A stretch of DNA of 64,000 bases. Origin: Glycine soja. Taxonomy: Eukaryota; Streptophyta; Magnoliopsida; Fabales; Fabaceae. The notes under the pieces are model-generated. The model made no database searches, was not told the origin of the DNA, and saw only the letters and a program-made list of their open reading frames with translations. The translations under genes were made by a program, and so were the position numbers. The stretch's first letter is position 1, and every line of letters begins with the position of its first letter. The stretch covers positions 40,431,167-40,495,166 of the forward strand of contig NC_041011.1 of NCBI RefSeq assembly GCF_004193775.1, given 5' to 3'. Of the stretch, positions 62,601-64,000 are shown piece by piece.

Positions 62601-64000
62601 ATCAAAACTAAAATCCATATATCGAAAAAAAATCAAAACTAAAATCTACAAATTTATAGGAATTAAAGCAATAGCATTAAGGATTAATGAAGGTCAATAA
62701 ATAAATATGACGTTCGTGTTAATTTTAACATAGCTTTAGCCATGAAGGTCAATGTATTCATTTACAATATGTTAATTTACACGTCCAAACAATAAAAAGA
62801 CAAAAGAAGAAAATGCATGTTAGTGTATGTATCAAATATCAACATTCATCTTAAACAAATCGAAACTGTAAAAGAGAAAATATGACATGTTTGAAACTAT
62901 GCTCGCGTGTGAAAGATAAAAAAAAATAAAAAATAACATGTTTGAAACTACGCTCAAACTCACATCCAACCCTCATTAACATGAAAGCTAAACACACTAT
63001 TAACCTTTATTTTATTTTTTTTATACCGAAAAACACACTATTAACCTATCTACTTAAATACTTGTAAAAAATCTTTTTTTTTTCCGGAAATAAGTTATCC
63101 TCATATAGATAAACTGATCCAATTCAATGAAAATTAGAAAAAAAAATCAATTTAAATAATTGAAAACAAAAAAAAAACTGAAAATCAAACGATCAAAATT
63201 TAGGAAAATCGAATTTTCTTATTGAATTTGGTCGGGTTTCATTTTCAAGACCAATCAAATACCAACGAAACTTATATATATTTATATGATTTTAGTAATA
63301 TCACCGTGTTTATATTTTTATTTTTTATATATTTATAAAACTATCACATATACCTAGTTAGAAAAATATATTTAATTAAGAATAATATTTATTAACTATT
63401 TGAGTTAAAATACATTATCAAGTTTAGCAAATTTATTTTTAATATAATTTATATTAAAAAATTATACTATTATTAGTTATATAATAACATATAAATGAAA
63501 TCTTTGATGTTTTAAATTATTTTTTTATTAAATTTATTATACATCTTATTGTTTTTTTGATATTTTCTCACAAAAATAAAAGATTAAAACTAAAAACCTT
63601 TCCAATCCAAATCAATTTAAATTGGATGAGATCATATTAACATTTTTAAAAAACCGATTAGATGATGAATTGAAAAAAAAAATGAAGTGATTGGATCAGA
63701 TAAATTTTTCTTTCAAAACCAATCAGATTCAATCTGTGAATATTTCTAACTGAAAGTCACGAGATTAACCTTCAAGACGTAGAAATCATTTAAATATTTT
63801 TTCTTTCCCAACAAAATATTTTCTATACGTATGGCTAGGTAAAAAAATATAATCAAATATAAAAACAAAAGTCAATAAACTTTCTAAGAAAATCCTTTAA
63901 ATGTTTCAACTTTTAAGAAATAAAATTAAGATGTAGAATGCATGCTCTACATATAATCAAATATTTGTTTAACTTGCTATTTGAAAGCAACTGTCCAGCC
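59662..64000. other. AT-rich intergenic DNA
   Basis: No gene supported on either strand; the short frames are AT-rich and domain-free. A diverged direct repeat is present near 60,590-60,645 and 60,722-60,770 (TCCCAG(G/A)CTTGGCTCT, TTTACAATATTCTCA). Confidence 0.5.
60590..60770. repeat. Diverged direct repeat pair, ~50 bp each
   Basis: Copies at about 60,590-60,645 and 60,722-60,770 share TCCCAG(G/A)CTTGGCTCT, TTTACAATATTCTCA, then TG(C/A)TACTTTTTT. A third weak echo (CTTTACAATGTTCTACGCTC) follows near 60,799. Confidence 0.8.

Overview
This window is plant nuclear DNA, most likely from a legume close to soybean (Glycine). The signs are strong AT richness, many-exon genes with GT-AG introns, a lipoxygenase closely resembling the soybean LOX family, and a dense load of plant transposable elements (copia, TRIM, SINE, LINE, MULE, Helitron). 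The genus is an inference; no database was searched. All exon structures below were read by eye from splice sites and family conservation.

Layout. (1) 1-9,400: a tandem duplication, an orphan terminal exon (minus strand) and a decayed minus-strand Ty1/copia element (about 1,763-7,271). (2) 10,432-10,857: an intact intronless NF-YB transcription factor gene (plus). (3) 15,070-20,663: three MULE-like inverted-repeat elements and, between them, an unrecognised five-exon gene for an 83-residue protein (minus, 17,377-19,089). (4) 21,449-31,789: two decaying gene fragments placed head to head, both lacking their 5' parts. One is the 3' end of a cyclin H gene (minus), the other a SNF4-like SnRK1 beta-gamma subunit pseudogene (plus). 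The introns of the SNF4 copy hold a Helitron-like element, a long-TIR MULE-like element and a solo LTR with a perfect target duplication. (5) 34,420-49,200: a complete ALWAYS EARLY (LIN9/DIRP family) gene, minus strand, 19 coding exons plus a 5' leader exon, about 1,126 residues. Its introns carry a SINE, a tiny TRIM-type retrotransposon nested in another repeat, and a deleted copia element. (6) 52,131-58,071: a complete nine-exon 9-type lipoxygenase gene (minus, about 865 residues). (7) 58,200-64,000: AT-rich intergenic DNA with one 5'-truncated LINE insertion that has an 18-bp target duplication.

How the genes relate. The intact genes (NF-YB, ALWAYS EARLY, lipoxygenase and the small five-exon gene) are independent transcription units and do not form a pathway cluster. 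I see no CRISPR, operon or obvious new multi-gene system. The most unusual items are the small five-exon gene, the head-to-head truncated cyclin H / SNF4 pair, and the miniature nested LTR element in the ALWAYS EARLY intron.
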